Of a stretch of DNA of 64,000 nucleotides, positions 54,754 through 63,369 are shown in pieces (position 1 is the first letter of the stretch; every line of letters begins with the position of its first letter). The notes below the pieces were generated by a model. That model saw only the letters and a list, made by a program, of their open reading frames with translations. It was not told where the DNA came from and searched no databases. The stretch lies in NCBI RefSeq assembly GCF_037992945.1, contig NZ_CP150304.1, positions 2,421,501 through 2,485,500 on the forward strand. Reading direction: 5' to 3'. This DNA is from Peribacillus sp. FSL E2-0218. GTDB taxonomy: Bacteria > Bacillota > Bacilli > Bacillales > DSM-1321. The position numbers and the translations under genes were made by a program.

Positions 54754-56814
54754 ATGAAGATCGAAGGAATAGGAGGGTTTTTAATTAAAAAGAAGCTTTT
54801 GGCATTTTTATGTATAGTTTGTTATGCATTCATTTGGGAAGCATCAGGGACTTACAATGTTTTTGCTGAACAAAAAACCTATATCATTGCGGTAGAGAGT
54901 GCTCTTCCCCCATTTTCATTCAAAAATGAAGCCAATGAACCAAGTGGCATCAATATTGATCTGATGGAGAAAATAGCGAAAAATAACGGCACTGTTTTCG
55001 AATATCTTCCAATGGAAATGCAAGAAGCGGAAAAACGGTTAATGAACGGTTCCGTCGATGCCATCGTCGGGAGTACCTATAGTATCGAAAAAGATAATCA
55101 GCTAGATTTCACCCAGCCTTATTTTACCATGTCCCAATCAATCATCATCCCAAGCAATAGGAAAAAGGATATCCATACGTTAACGGACTTACGCGATGCC
55201 CATGTTGTCCTTGACCCCACAACACCTGTAATCAGCACTTTTCTCAATATGAGGAATACAAACTTAACGACTGTTTCGAATCAATACTCCGGAATGTTAA
55301 CGTTAATGAATGACCGAGCAGATGCTTTCATAGGCAACAAATGGACGGCGGAATATTATTTAAAAAAACTCCGCCAGGGGGAAAACTACATCATTCTTGA
55401 TGAGGTCATTGAACCTGCGGATTATACGATTGCTGTTAAGCAAGGAAATCAAACGCTTCTATTCATGATGGACAATGCCCTCACTGAACTTAAAGCCAAT
55501 CGTCAATTAAATGGGATCATCGATAAATGGCTCATGCCGCAATCCGATCAAAAAATCGCCAGACTGGAGCAATTCATTTTCTGGCTGACCATGATTTTAA
55601 CCGCCGGAGCCATTATTCTTTTCATTATTTACATATGGAATCAAAAGCTAAAAAAATCCGTCCTTGCCCAGACTCGGACATTGCACCTATTGAATGAGGA
55701 TTTAGAGAAACAACGGCAAAAACTGGACAATAGTAAAGCTTTCAAAGAACAAATCTTAAACAACATCAATACAGGCATCATCACCTTCGATCACGATTTC
55801 CTGATTACAAGCTGCAATGAAAAAGCATCAGAGATCCTGAACATTTCCAAGGAAATGATTCTGAATATTCCAAATCATACTCAGCTATTGAAGATGTTCG
55901 AAGCTACCCATCCAGAACAAAGAGAAAAAGTGGGCACAGGTTCCTTTCGGATCCGGGTTTTGCATGGACGGCATGAACAGAAGGAGATTTCCTATTCGAT
56001 GCATAAGATGTTCAGTACGGAAAAGATACATACCGGGTACTTACTGTCCATGAATGATGAAACGGAGAAGAAAACGTTGGAGAAAAAATTGGTCACACAG
56101 GAAAAGCTGCACGCACTTGGTCAACTGGTTGCCGGGGTTGCCCATGAAATTAGAAACCCGTTAACATCGATAAAAACATTCATTGATTTACTTCCAAGCA
56201 AATACGATAAGCCTCAATTCCGGCAAGTTCTAATGGAGCACATGCCCACTGAAGTCAACCGTCTCAATGCAATCGTTACCGATTTAATTGAATATGCACG
56301 TCCACGACCGCCGAATATAACGAATTGCCCTGCTCATGAACTTATTTCATTACTTGCTTTCCATAAGGTGACAATGGCAAAAAAGCAAATACATTTTGAA
56401 CAGGCAATAGATGAGGACCTTATCTTTTATATAGATTTACAGCAGATTCACCAAGTTATCCTTAATCTGGTATTGAATTCGATTCAGGCTGTGGAGGAAA
56501 GAGAGGTAAAAACGATTACCATTTCCATTGATAGAGAAAACGAGAAAACCGGGCGGATTACCATATCGGATTCAGGCATTGGCATCAAACAGGATGAGCA
56601 GAACCACATTTTTGAACCTTTTTACACAAATAAAGATAAGGGAGTCGGCTTGGGCCTAACGTTATCGTATAGGCTAATCAAAGAAAACAATGGAGATATC
56701 CAAGTTAAAAGCCATCCTGATTGTGGAACGACATTCATCATTTTGCTGCCTTTATATACGAATGAACTCAAGAAGGAGGAGAAATCTGATGTTACATGTA
56801 TTAGTGATCGATGA
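54754..56814 (+). CDS. sensor histidine kinase with extracytoplasmic SBP_bac_3 domain
   Basis: 686 residues: signal/anchor helix (about 12-30), an amino-acid-type periplasmic binding fold (40-262; PPFSFKNEANEPSG, VDAIVGSTYS), a transmembrane helix (272-295), PAS domain (about 330-435), HisKA with H464 in VAGVAHEIRNPL, and an HATPase with DSGIGI and GVGLGLTLS. It senses a small ligand outside the cell and phosphorylates the regulator encoded next. ATG 54754 has little upstream site; AGGAGG (54771-54776) is ideally placed for a non-standard ATT at 54784, which would give a cleaner signal peptide (KKKLLAFLCIVCYAFIW). Confidence 0.9.
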   Translation: MKIEGIGGFLIKKKLLAFLCIVCYAFIWEASGTYNVFAEQKTYIIAVESALPPFSFKNEANEPSGINIDLMEKIAKNNGTVFEYLPMEMQEAEKRLMNGSVDAIVGSTYSIEKDNQLDFTQPYFTMSQSIIIPSNRKKDIHTLTDLRDAHVVLDPTTPVISTFLNMRNTNLTTVSNQYSGMLTLMNDRADAFIGNKWTAEYYLKKLRQGENYIILDEVIEPADYTIAVKQGNQTLLFMMDNALTELKANRQLNGIIDKWLMPQSDQKIARLEQFIFWLTMILTAGAIILFIIYIWNQKLKKSVLAQTRTLHLLNEDLEKQRQKLDNSKAFKEQILNNINTGIITFDHDFLITSCNEKASEILNISKEMILNIPNHTQLLKMFEATHPEQREKVGTGSFRIRVLHGRHEQKEISYSMHKMFSTEKIHTGYLLSMNDETEKKTLEKKLVTQEKLHALGQLVAGVAHEIRNPLTSIKTFIDLLPSKYDKPQFRQVLMEHMPTEVNRLNAIVTDLIEYARPRPPNITNCPAHELISLLAFHKVTMAKKQIHFEQAIDEDLIFYIDLQQIHQVILNLVLNSIQAVEEREVKTITISIDRENEKTGRITISDSGIGIKQDEQNHIFEPFYTNKDKGVGLGLTLSYRLIKENNGDIQVKSHPDCGTTFIILLPLYTNELKKEEKSDVTCISDR

Positions 56815-58162
56815 TGAACCCGCCATTTGCAACGCGCTTAGCTTTGCGTTGGAAGACTCCTATCAAGTCACGACAACGACAGACCCGGATGAAGGCCTTC
56901 GGAAGATTGAAAATCAAACATTTGATATCGTTTTGCTTGATTTGAGGATAGGCAATAAAAGCGGGCTTGATATCCTTCTGAAAATCAAACAACTCGCTCC
57001 TAACGTGGCAGTCATCATGATGACTGCCTATTCATCCATCGATACTTCCATCGAGGCCATAAAAAAAGGAGCCTATTATTATATTGAGAAGCCTCTAAAT
57101 ATAAAAGAACTTTCGATGCTTATGATGAGGGCAGCCGAATTCAATCAGATGACGAATCAATTGGAGACACTTCATGAAGAATTGGAGAAACAAAGGGGAA
57201 TGGGGAATTTTCTTGGTAATAGCAGGGCGATGCAGCGCATTTTTTCCATGATCGATAGAGTGAAAGATATTGATTCCAGTGTGCTTATTACAGGTGAAAG
57301 CGGAACGGGCAAAGAGCTTGTAGCCAGGAACATCCATACGCTGGGAAGAAGGAAAAATAAGCCCATGCAAATCGTCAATTGCGCGGCTATTCCCGACATG
57401 CTGCTGGAATCTGAATTGTTCGGGTATGAAAAGGGAGCTTTTTCAGGTGCCACCCAGAGGAAGGATGGGAAGTTCGTTGCCGCTAATGGAGGCATTCTAT
57501 TTCTTGATGAAATTAGTGAAATGCCCTTGCCCCTCCAAGCCAAATTATTACGGGTGCTGCAGGAACGGGAAGTGACTCCCCTCGGTTCCAATACGAAACG
57601 ATCATTGGATGTCCGCATAATCAGTGCGGCCAATAAAAATCTGGAGCAAATGGTGATGGACGGGGAGTTCCGGGAGGATTTGTTTTTCAGGCTGAATGTC
57701 ATTCCCATTTCCATGCCGCCGCTTCGGGAAAGAAAAGAAGATTTGCCGATCCTGATGGATTATTATATGAAAAAACACGCAAGGGACATGAACAGGGAAG
57801 AGAAGACATTTTCGGCGGCCGCACGGCAGATCCTGCTCGATTATCATTATCCCGGGAATGTCCGCGAGCTTGGGAACATGATCGAATATGCGGTAGCCCT
57901 ATCAAATTCTACATGTATGGAGGATACAGACCTGCCACAATATGTTCAAGAACAAAAGTTCGTCTTTCAGCCGGATGTGTTGGAGGATGATCGAAACAGT
58001 TTTCGCGTTCCACTTGGCATGTCCATGAAAGACATAGAGGAAAAAGTCATTACGGCCACTCTGCAATATTGTAAGAACCATCGGCAAAAAACCGCGCAAG
58101 TCCTAAAAATATCGGAAAGAAGCCTGCGTGATAAAATTAAACTCATTTCCCAAAAAGAATAA
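56789..58162 (+). CDS. sigma-54-dependent response regulator (NtrC family)
   Basis: 457 residues: receiver (phospho-acceptor D51, T79, K101), AAA+ domain (Walker A GESGTGKE at 169-176; GAFSGA loop at 216-221, a variant of GAFTGA that contacts sigma-54; Walker B ILFLDE), and a Fis-type helix-turn-helix at the C terminus. ATG 56789 has AAGGAGGAG upstream and overlaps the kinase by 26 nt, so the two are coupled. It should activate the sigma-54 promoter just downstream. Confidence 0.94.
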   Translation: MLHVLVIDDEPAICNALSFALEDSYQVTTTTDPDEGLRKIENQTFDIVLLDLRIGNKSGLDILLKIKQLAPNVAVIMMTAYSSIDTSIEAIKKGAYYYIEKPLNIKELSMLMMRAAEFNQMTNQLETLHEELEKQRGMGNFLGNSRAMQRIFSMIDRVKDIDSSVLITGESGTGKELVARNIHTLGRRKNKPMQIVNCAAIPDMLLESELFGYEKGAFSGATQRKDGKFVAANGGILFLDEISEMPLPLQAKLLRVLQEREVTPLGSNTKRSLDVRIISAANKNLEQMVMDGEFREDLFFRLNVIPISMPPLRERKEDLPILMDYYMKKHARDMNREEKTFSAAARQILLDYHYPGNVRELGNMIEYAVALSNSTCMEDTDLPQYVQEQKFVFQPDVLEDDRNSFRVPLGMSMKDIEEKVITATLQYCKNHRQKTAQVLKISERSLRDKIKLISQKE

Positions 58163-58175
58163 ACTAAAGGCTGAA

Positions 58176-58252
58176 CCGGCAAATTTTTCTGGGGATTCGG
58201 AAAATATTGCCGGTTTCCTATAGATTTGCATCGATACATCGGCAAAATTTCC
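58176..58252 (+). promoter_or_regulatory. three repeated motifs, probable regulator binding sites
   Basis: CCGGCAAATTTTTC (58176-58189), the same motif inverted (GGAAAATATTGCCGG, 58199-58213) and again direct (ATCGGCAAAATTTCC, 58238-58252). They lie about 50-125 nt before the expected start, the normal range for NtrC-type enhancer sites. The first two also form a hairpin (AACCGGCAA/TTGCCGGTT). Confidence 0.6.
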
Positions 58253-58274
58253 ATGATGAAGCGATTACTTCACT

Positions 58275-58290
58275 TGGCATGTTACTTGCA
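58275..58290 (+). promoter_or_regulatory. sigma-54 promoter
   Basis: TGGCAT-N5-TTGCA (58275-58290): GG and GC are exactly 10 nt apart as in the -24/-12 consensus. Predicted start about 58301, 18 nt before the TAXI gene. Confidence 0.85.
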
Positions 58291-58318
58291 TCTAAATAGA
58301 GTAAGAGAGGAGATCACT

Positions 58319-59323
58319 ATGAAAAATGGAACACTCTTTCTACCATTCATTTTGCTATTTTGTTTCATAACGGGATGTTCTTTCATGAATGAGCAGCAGG
58401 AAATCTCTCAACCTGCTTCTGCCCTGAGACAGGGACAACCAGATTCAAGCGGACAGGATTTGTCGAATCGGATGCTAATCATAGCAACCGGGGACATGTC
58501 AGGTGTTTATTTTACCGTAGGCCAGAGACTGTCTGCGTTGTACGAAAGATATAACGGAGCCGTGTCGGGGACACAGGTCACACAAGCTTCCATCGAAAAT
58601 ACGGAGCTAGTCAGCCAGCACAGGGCCGAAATCGGCTTTACGACAGTGGACGTACTAGAGTTGCCTTCTACGAACAAATCAAGATTACGAGCATTGACGA
58701 CCCTCTATTCCAACTATGTTCAAATTGTTACCACAAAACGTCATGATATTGATTCCTTGGATGATTTAGCTGGAAAAAGGGTTAGTGTGGGTACAAGCGG
58801 CAGCGGCACTAGACTAATTGCAGAACGAATCCTTTTGGAAACGGATTTACAGCCTGAACAATTGAATTTATCTTATCTTTCTTTTACCCAAGCTGCCGAA
58901 GCGCTGCAAAATGGTTCCATTGATGCGGCTTTCTTCTCTTCAGGCATCCCGAATTATGAAATCGCTTACACATCCAAGCAAACCGAGCTCTCAATCATTC
59001 CGATACCGAAAGACATTATTGACCGTTTGCAGAAGCAATACGGTGTGTACGCTCAAAATGAAATCCCGGTTGATACATACAAGGGAATGCAGAAAGAGGT
59101 CCAAACGATTTCCATCAAAAATGTCTTGGTCACTTACGATGAAATGTCCGACCGGCATGCTTACAATCTTGTGAAAACATTATATGAGCATCTGCCGGAG
59201 CTGCAGGATACACATCCCGCCGCTTCTGACATTTCATTGAATGACGCAGCAGGGCCAGTTCCGCTCGATTTTCATTCTGGTGCCATGAAATATTTTACCG
59301 AACATGGATTGATGAAAAAATGA
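58319..59323 (+). CDS. TAXI-family solute-binding lipoprotein
   Basis: 334 residues. Lipoprotein signal peptide with lipobox FITGC, then the TAXI fold (ATGDMSGVYFTVGQRLSALYER, VSVGTSGSGTRLIAERIL). TAXI proteins normally deliver substrates to TRAP transporters, but no TRAP permease is encoded here. It may feed the sensor kinase or the ABC system. GAGAGGAG precedes ATG 58319; the frame is open further upstream through the promoter. Confidence 0.88.
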   Translation: MKNGTLFLPFILLFCFITGCSFMNEQQEISQPASALRQGQPDSSGQDLSNRMLIIATGDMSGVYFTVGQRLSALYERYNGAVSGTQVTQASIENTELVSQHRAEIGFTTVDVLELPSTNKSRLRALTTLYSNYVQIVTTKRHDIDSLDDLAGKRVSVGTSGSGTRLIAERILLETDLQPEQLNLSYLSFTQAAEALQNGSIDAAFFSSGIPNYEIAYTSKQTELSIIPIPKDIIDRLQKQYGVYAQNEIPVDTYKGMQKEVQTISIKNVLVTYDEMSDRHAYNLVKTLYEHLPELQDTHPAASDISLNDAAGPVPLDFHSGAMKYFTEHGLMKK

Positions 59324-59342
59324 AAAAATGGAGGAAATGAGT

Positions 59343-60443
59343 ATGAAGAAAATAATGAGTTTACTATCCATCATCATCTTGGTTGCGCTTGCAGGCTGCG
59401 GAAACCCGACTCCACAAAAACCGGGCGAATCCGTACAAACTAATTCAGGAGAAAAAGGAGAGAAAAAAATAACGATTGCCGGAAATGGAGGAGTCATCGA
59501 AAGTGCCATTCGTGATGTCATCGCTCCTAAGTTCAAAGAAGAAACGGGAATAACCGTCAATTATATTTCCGGCTTATCGGGAGAAATCCTATCGAAAGTG
59601 GAATTACAGAAAAACGCGCCACAAATCGATATCGCCTTTTTTGTACCAGTGGACGTAATCCGGGCAAAGGAGAAGGAGCTGATCGAACCGGTTGATGAGT
59701 CCAATGTGCCGAATATGAAATCGGTGGATCCGCGTTTCATTCCGGCGGAGAAGGCAGCTGCTCCCGTATTCGGGTTAGTCATTGCACCGGCGTATAATAC
59801 GGAAACCTTCAAAAAGGAGAAGTTGAAACCGATTGAATCGTGGAATGATTTGGTCTCACCGGATTACGAGGGGAAAACGGCCTTTGCGGATATTACGAAT
59901 GACTGGGGCTTCAATACCCTTAATGGTTTAGCGATTTCAAATGGAGGAAGTACGGAAAACATCGAACCAGGGCTTGAAAAGGCAAAAGACCTTGCTGGCT
60001 ATTCCAATACGTTTTATAAAAATTCAACACAAATGATGCCTGCGATCCAGCAAGGGGCCGCGGATATAACGGTCATGGGCAGTTATTCAATAGGTGAACT
60101 GGCCGTATCCGGAATTCCCATCAAAATGGCTGTACCGAAAGAAGGCGTACCGCTGCAGGCTTTCAGCGCCGGGTTAGTGAAGAATACACCCAACAGTAAA
60201 GAGGCCCTAGAGTTCATTAATTATTTAGTCAGTAAAGAGGCCCAACAACTCATTTCCGAAAAAGGATTTTATCCGACGGTGGAAGGGATGAAGATACCGG
60301 AGAAATACGAAGAATCAATCGGACTCAAGGAAAGTGACAAAACATTCAAACCTGATTTCGCCAAGTTCGCTGAAATTCGTGCTGAGGTGTCGGACAGATG
60401 GGCAAAAGAGGTTACTCCTGAATTAGGAACAAAACTTAAATAA
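59343..60443 (+). CDS. ABC transporter substrate-binding lipoprotein (family 1)
   Basis: 366 residues. Lipobox VALAGC after a standard signal peptide; the mature part is an SBP_bac_6/8-type (AfuA/PotD-like) binding fold (ITIAGNGGVIESAIRDVIAPKF; DIAFFVPVD). It delivers a small anionic or cationic solute to the permeases encoded next. GGAGGA lies before ATG 59343, 19 nt after the TAXI gene. Confidence 0.9.
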   Translation: MKKIMSLLSIIILVALAGCGNPTPQKPGESVQTNSGEKGEKKITIAGNGGVIESAIRDVIAPKFKEETGITVNYISGLSGEILSKVELQKNAPQIDIAFFVPVDVIRAKEKELIEPVDESNVPNMKSVDPRFIPAEKAAAPVFGLVIAPAYNTETFKKEKLKPIESWNDLVSPDYEGKTAFADITNDWGFNTLNGLAISNGGSTENIEPGLEKAKDLAGYSNTFYKNSTQMMPAIQQGAADITVMGSYSIGELAVSGIPIKMAVPKEGVPLQAFSAGLVKNTPNSKEALEFINYLVSKEAQQLISEKGFYPTVEGMKIPEKYEESIGLKESDKTFKPDFAKFAEIRAEVSDRWAKEVTPELGTKLK

Positions 60444-60460
60444 AAAGGGGTGGAGGTAAC

Positions 60461-61624
60461 ATGGAAGTAGTGAAAACAGAGGCAGGAACCAACAGGATGT
60501 CTATGAAGTCCATTCACCGTTTCGAGTCAACCAAAAATGACGTGGAGATAAAAGGGGCATTCAAGCAGTTTGGCACGAATGTTGTTCTGAATGGAATCGA
60601 TCTCGAGGTGAAGCAAGGGGAGTTACTAACCCTTCTTGGCCCTTCAGGATGCGGCAAGTCCACCACCTTGAACCTCATCGCAGGATTCCTCGATGCGGAT
60701 CGGGGCGAGGTCCATATCAAGGGCAATAATGTTACAAAGGTTCCCCCTTATAAAAGAGATTTAGGGATGGTTTTTCAAACGTATTCGCTTTTTCCCCATA
60801 TGACAGTCTATGAAAATCTAAGTTTCGGGTTGAAACTGCGTAAAGTCGGAAAGTCCGAGCAAGAAAAGAAAATAAGCCAAGCGCTTGAATTGGTGAAAAT
60901 GTCCGGGCTTGAGAATCGTTATCCGAGGGAGTTATCTGGGGGACAGCGCCAGCGTGTTGCCATTTCACGGGCACTTGTCGTGGAGCCAGAGCTGCTTCTG
61001 CTGGATGAGCCCCTTTCAAACCTTGATGCCAAATTAAGGCATGAATTGAGGGCTGAGATCAAGCGACTGCAAAAGGAGATTGGCGTGACGACCATATTTG
61101 TCACCCATGACCAAGAGGAAGCCCTTTCCATGTCGGATCGAGTAGTGGTCATGAATGCAGGGAAAATTGAACAAATCAGTACGCCGACTGACATATACAA
61201 TCATCCCAAGACTGAATTCGTGTTTCAGTTCATCGGAAAATCGAATTGTTTTGAAGGGAACGTGTCAGCGGTGGATCAACGGAAAATCACAGTCAAGTTA
61301 GGTTCTGACTTCGCTCATGTAGACGCTGGTAATATCATGGGCGATGACGGTGATTTGAAACCGGGGGATGCGGTCAGGATATATATCAGGCCAGAAAAAA
61401 TGGAGATCATCTCTGCGGAGGGAACATCATCTTCTCCGCCGTTGGATTTCCATCGTGCTCAAATCAGCCAAATCAATTACCTTGGTACGTCTTGGGAGGT
61501 CCATGTACTGCTACAAGGAAAGAGCATTCAAGTATTAACGGCCGCTTTCGATTCTTCATGGCAAAATGGAAGTGAGGTGTTTATCGGATGGAGCCCATCA
61601 GAAGTTATGCTAGTCAAGAAATAG
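60461..61624 (+). CDS. ABC transporter ATP-binding protein (PotA-like)
   Basis: 387 residues: Walker A GPSGCGKST, signature LSGGQRQR, Walker B LLLLDEP, switch His in VTHDQEEALSMSD, and a C-terminal TOBE domain (about 290-385). The ATPase of the importer. GGTGGAGG before ATG 60461. Overlaps the first permease by 37 nt. Confidence 0.95.
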   Translation: MEVVKTEAGTNRMSMKSIHRFESTKNDVEIKGAFKQFGTNVVLNGIDLEVKQGELLTLLGPSGCGKSTTLNLIAGFLDADRGEVHIKGNNVTKVPPYKRDLGMVFQTYSLFPHMTVYENLSFGLKLRKVGKSEQEKKISQALELVKMSGLENRYPRELSGGQRQRVAISRALVVEPELLLLDEPLSNLDAKLRHELRAEIKRLQKEIGVTTIFVTHDQEEALSMSDRVVVMNAGKIEQISTPTDIYNHPKTEFVFQFIGKSNCFEGNVSAVDQRKITVKLGSDFAHVDAGNIMGDDGDLKPGDAVRIYIRPEKMEIISAEGTSSSPPLDFHRAQISQINYLGTSWEVHVLLQGKSIQVLTAAFDSSWQNGSEVFIGWSPSEVMLVKK

Positions 61625-62532
61625 AAACTAAGATGAATCCGCTTGAGCCGCAACAGGAACCTAAGTTCAAAAAAAGGAAAGTATGGGTGCCGGGTTTGCT
61701 GCTCTTAACGCCCATTCTGCTATTTATATTCGGTTTCTTCGTCATACCGATGTTATACATCTTATATTTAAGCTTCATTTCCACCGATAATCTTGGGGCG
61801 GAGGATGCGGTATATAGCTTGAAAAACTATACCCAATTATTTACCGATAGCTACTATCTATCCTCTTTATGGCTGACGGTAAAAATCAGTTTATATTCCG
61901 TATTGGTCGCTTTATTCCTAGGGTACCCTGTCGCTTTGACAATGGCAAGAAGTTCAGCGCGAATCAGGGGGTACATCACCCTCTTGATCGTCTCTCCGCT
62001 TTTGGTGAGTATCGTTGTGCGCAATTTTGGCTGGTACCTGCTGCTGCTGCCGAACGGAACGATCAATCAAACCTTGATGGCGCTCGGAATCATCAATGCG
62101 CCATTGAAACTTCTATTTTCGGAAATCGGAGTGGTGATCGGGCTCTCCAATGCCTACCTGCCGTTCATGATCCTATCGATCGTTGCCAGCCTTTATAATA
62201 TCGACCCTTCCCTGGACAAGGCGGGAGCCATACTAGGTGCAAGCCCTTTCAGAAGGTTCTTTTCGATAACCTTGCCGCTAAGCATACCAGGCATCGTATC
62301 GGGCTGCATCCTTGTGTTCAGCTTATCGATGAGTGCGTATGTCACACCGGCACTCATGGGCGGAGCGAATGTGCCAGTCATGCCCGTTGTCATATACGAC
62401 CAGATTAATAATCTGCTTCACTGGACATTCGGATCTGCCCTTTCTTATATTCTATTGGCAACGACGGTCCTTTCAGTGACCATTTTTACGAGAGTGTTTG
62501 AAAAAGGGAAATTCAAGGAGGTATTCCGATAA
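61588..62532 (+). CDS. ABC transporter permease (PotB-like)
   Basis: 314 residues, six helices, with the binding-protein-dependent permease EAA-type loop (DKAGAILGASPFRRFFSITLPLS). Start ATG 61588 within the end of the ATPase gene; stop overlaps the next start by one base. Confidence 0.93.
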   Translation: MEPIRSYASQEIETKMNPLEPQQEPKFKKRKVWVPGLLLLTPILLFIFGFFVIPMLYILYLSFISTDNLGAEDAVYSLKNYTQLFTDSYYLSSLWLTVKISLYSVLVALFLGYPVALTMARSSARIRGYITLLIVSPLLVSIVVRNFGWYLLLLPNGTINQTLMALGIINAPLKLLFSEIGVVIGLSNAYLPFMILSIVASLYNIDPSLDKAGAILGASPFRRFFSITLPLSIPGIVSGCILVFSLSMSAYVTPALMGGANVPVMPVVIYDQINNLLHWTFGSALSYILLATTVLSVTIFTRVFEKGKFKEVFR

Positions 62533-63338
62533 TGAAAACGTTTGGCGGCCTTCGGATTGCAGTAGCCGTGTTAGCAATCATCTATATCTTGATTCCGCTG
62601 ATTGTCGTTATCCCGGCATCTTTTACTAGCGCGAATTATCCTAGTTTTCCAGCTGATGGTTTTTCGCTGCAATGGTATACAAAAATACTGGAGCGTCCTG
62701 AATTTCTCGAAGCATTTTTGAACAGTGCAAAGTTTGCTGCGCTTGCGGCCATTTTCTCGGTCATATTCGGGACCTTGGCGGCTCTTGGCATCGCAAAATA
62801 TGAGATTCCGGGTAAACCCTATATTACAGCCCTTTTAACTTCTCCATTGAGTGTTCCGCAATTGGTTTTGGGGATAGCCCTTTTAATGTACTTTACACCC
62901 ATGATGCTGGCCGGGACGTCTACTGGTTTTTTAATTGCCCATATCGTCATTTGCATCCCCTATGTCATGCGGCTCGTGTTGACGGGTTTAAGCGGATTTG
63001 ATTACAATCTTGAACGTGCTGCAGCCATACTGGGGGCCAACCCTTTGACTGTATTCCTGAAAGTGACGCTGCCGCTGATCGGATCTGCGGCCATATCGGG
63101 AGGTTTATTCGCCTTTTTGACATCGTTTGATAATGTCACGGTTTCCCTCTTTATGGTATCACCTGAAATGAGAACCCTGCCGATCGAGATCTTCTCACAA
63201 ATGCAGGATGCCTACAATCCAATCGTCGCAAGCGTATCAAGCGTAGTCATTTTCATATCCGTTCTGCTGATCATCATACTTGAAAAAATTCAAGGTGTCG
63301 GCAAAGTTTTTGGCGGTTCTCATCATACCAACGGATAA
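62532..63338 (+). CDS. ABC transporter permease (PotC-like)
   Basis: 268 residues, six helices, EAA-type loop ERAAAILGANPLTVFLKVTLPLI. Pairs with the preceding permease as a heterodimer. ATG 62532 overlaps the upstream stop (TAATG). Confidence 0.93.
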   Translation: MKTFGGLRIAVAVLAIIYILIPLIVVIPASFTSANYPSFPADGFSLQWYTKILERPEFLEAFLNSAKFAALAAIFSVIFGTLAALGIAKYEIPGKPYITALLTSPLSVPQLVLGIALLMYFTPMMLAGTSTGFLIAHIVICIPYVMRLVLTGLSGFDYNLERAAAILGANPLTVFLKVTLPLIGSAAISGGLFAFLTSFDNVTVSLFMVSPEMRTLPIEIFSQMQDAYNPIVASVSSVVIFISVLLIIILEKIQGVGKVFGGSHHTNG

Positions 63339-63369
63339 CCGCTATGAACCTAGAAAGGAAGTGATGTGC

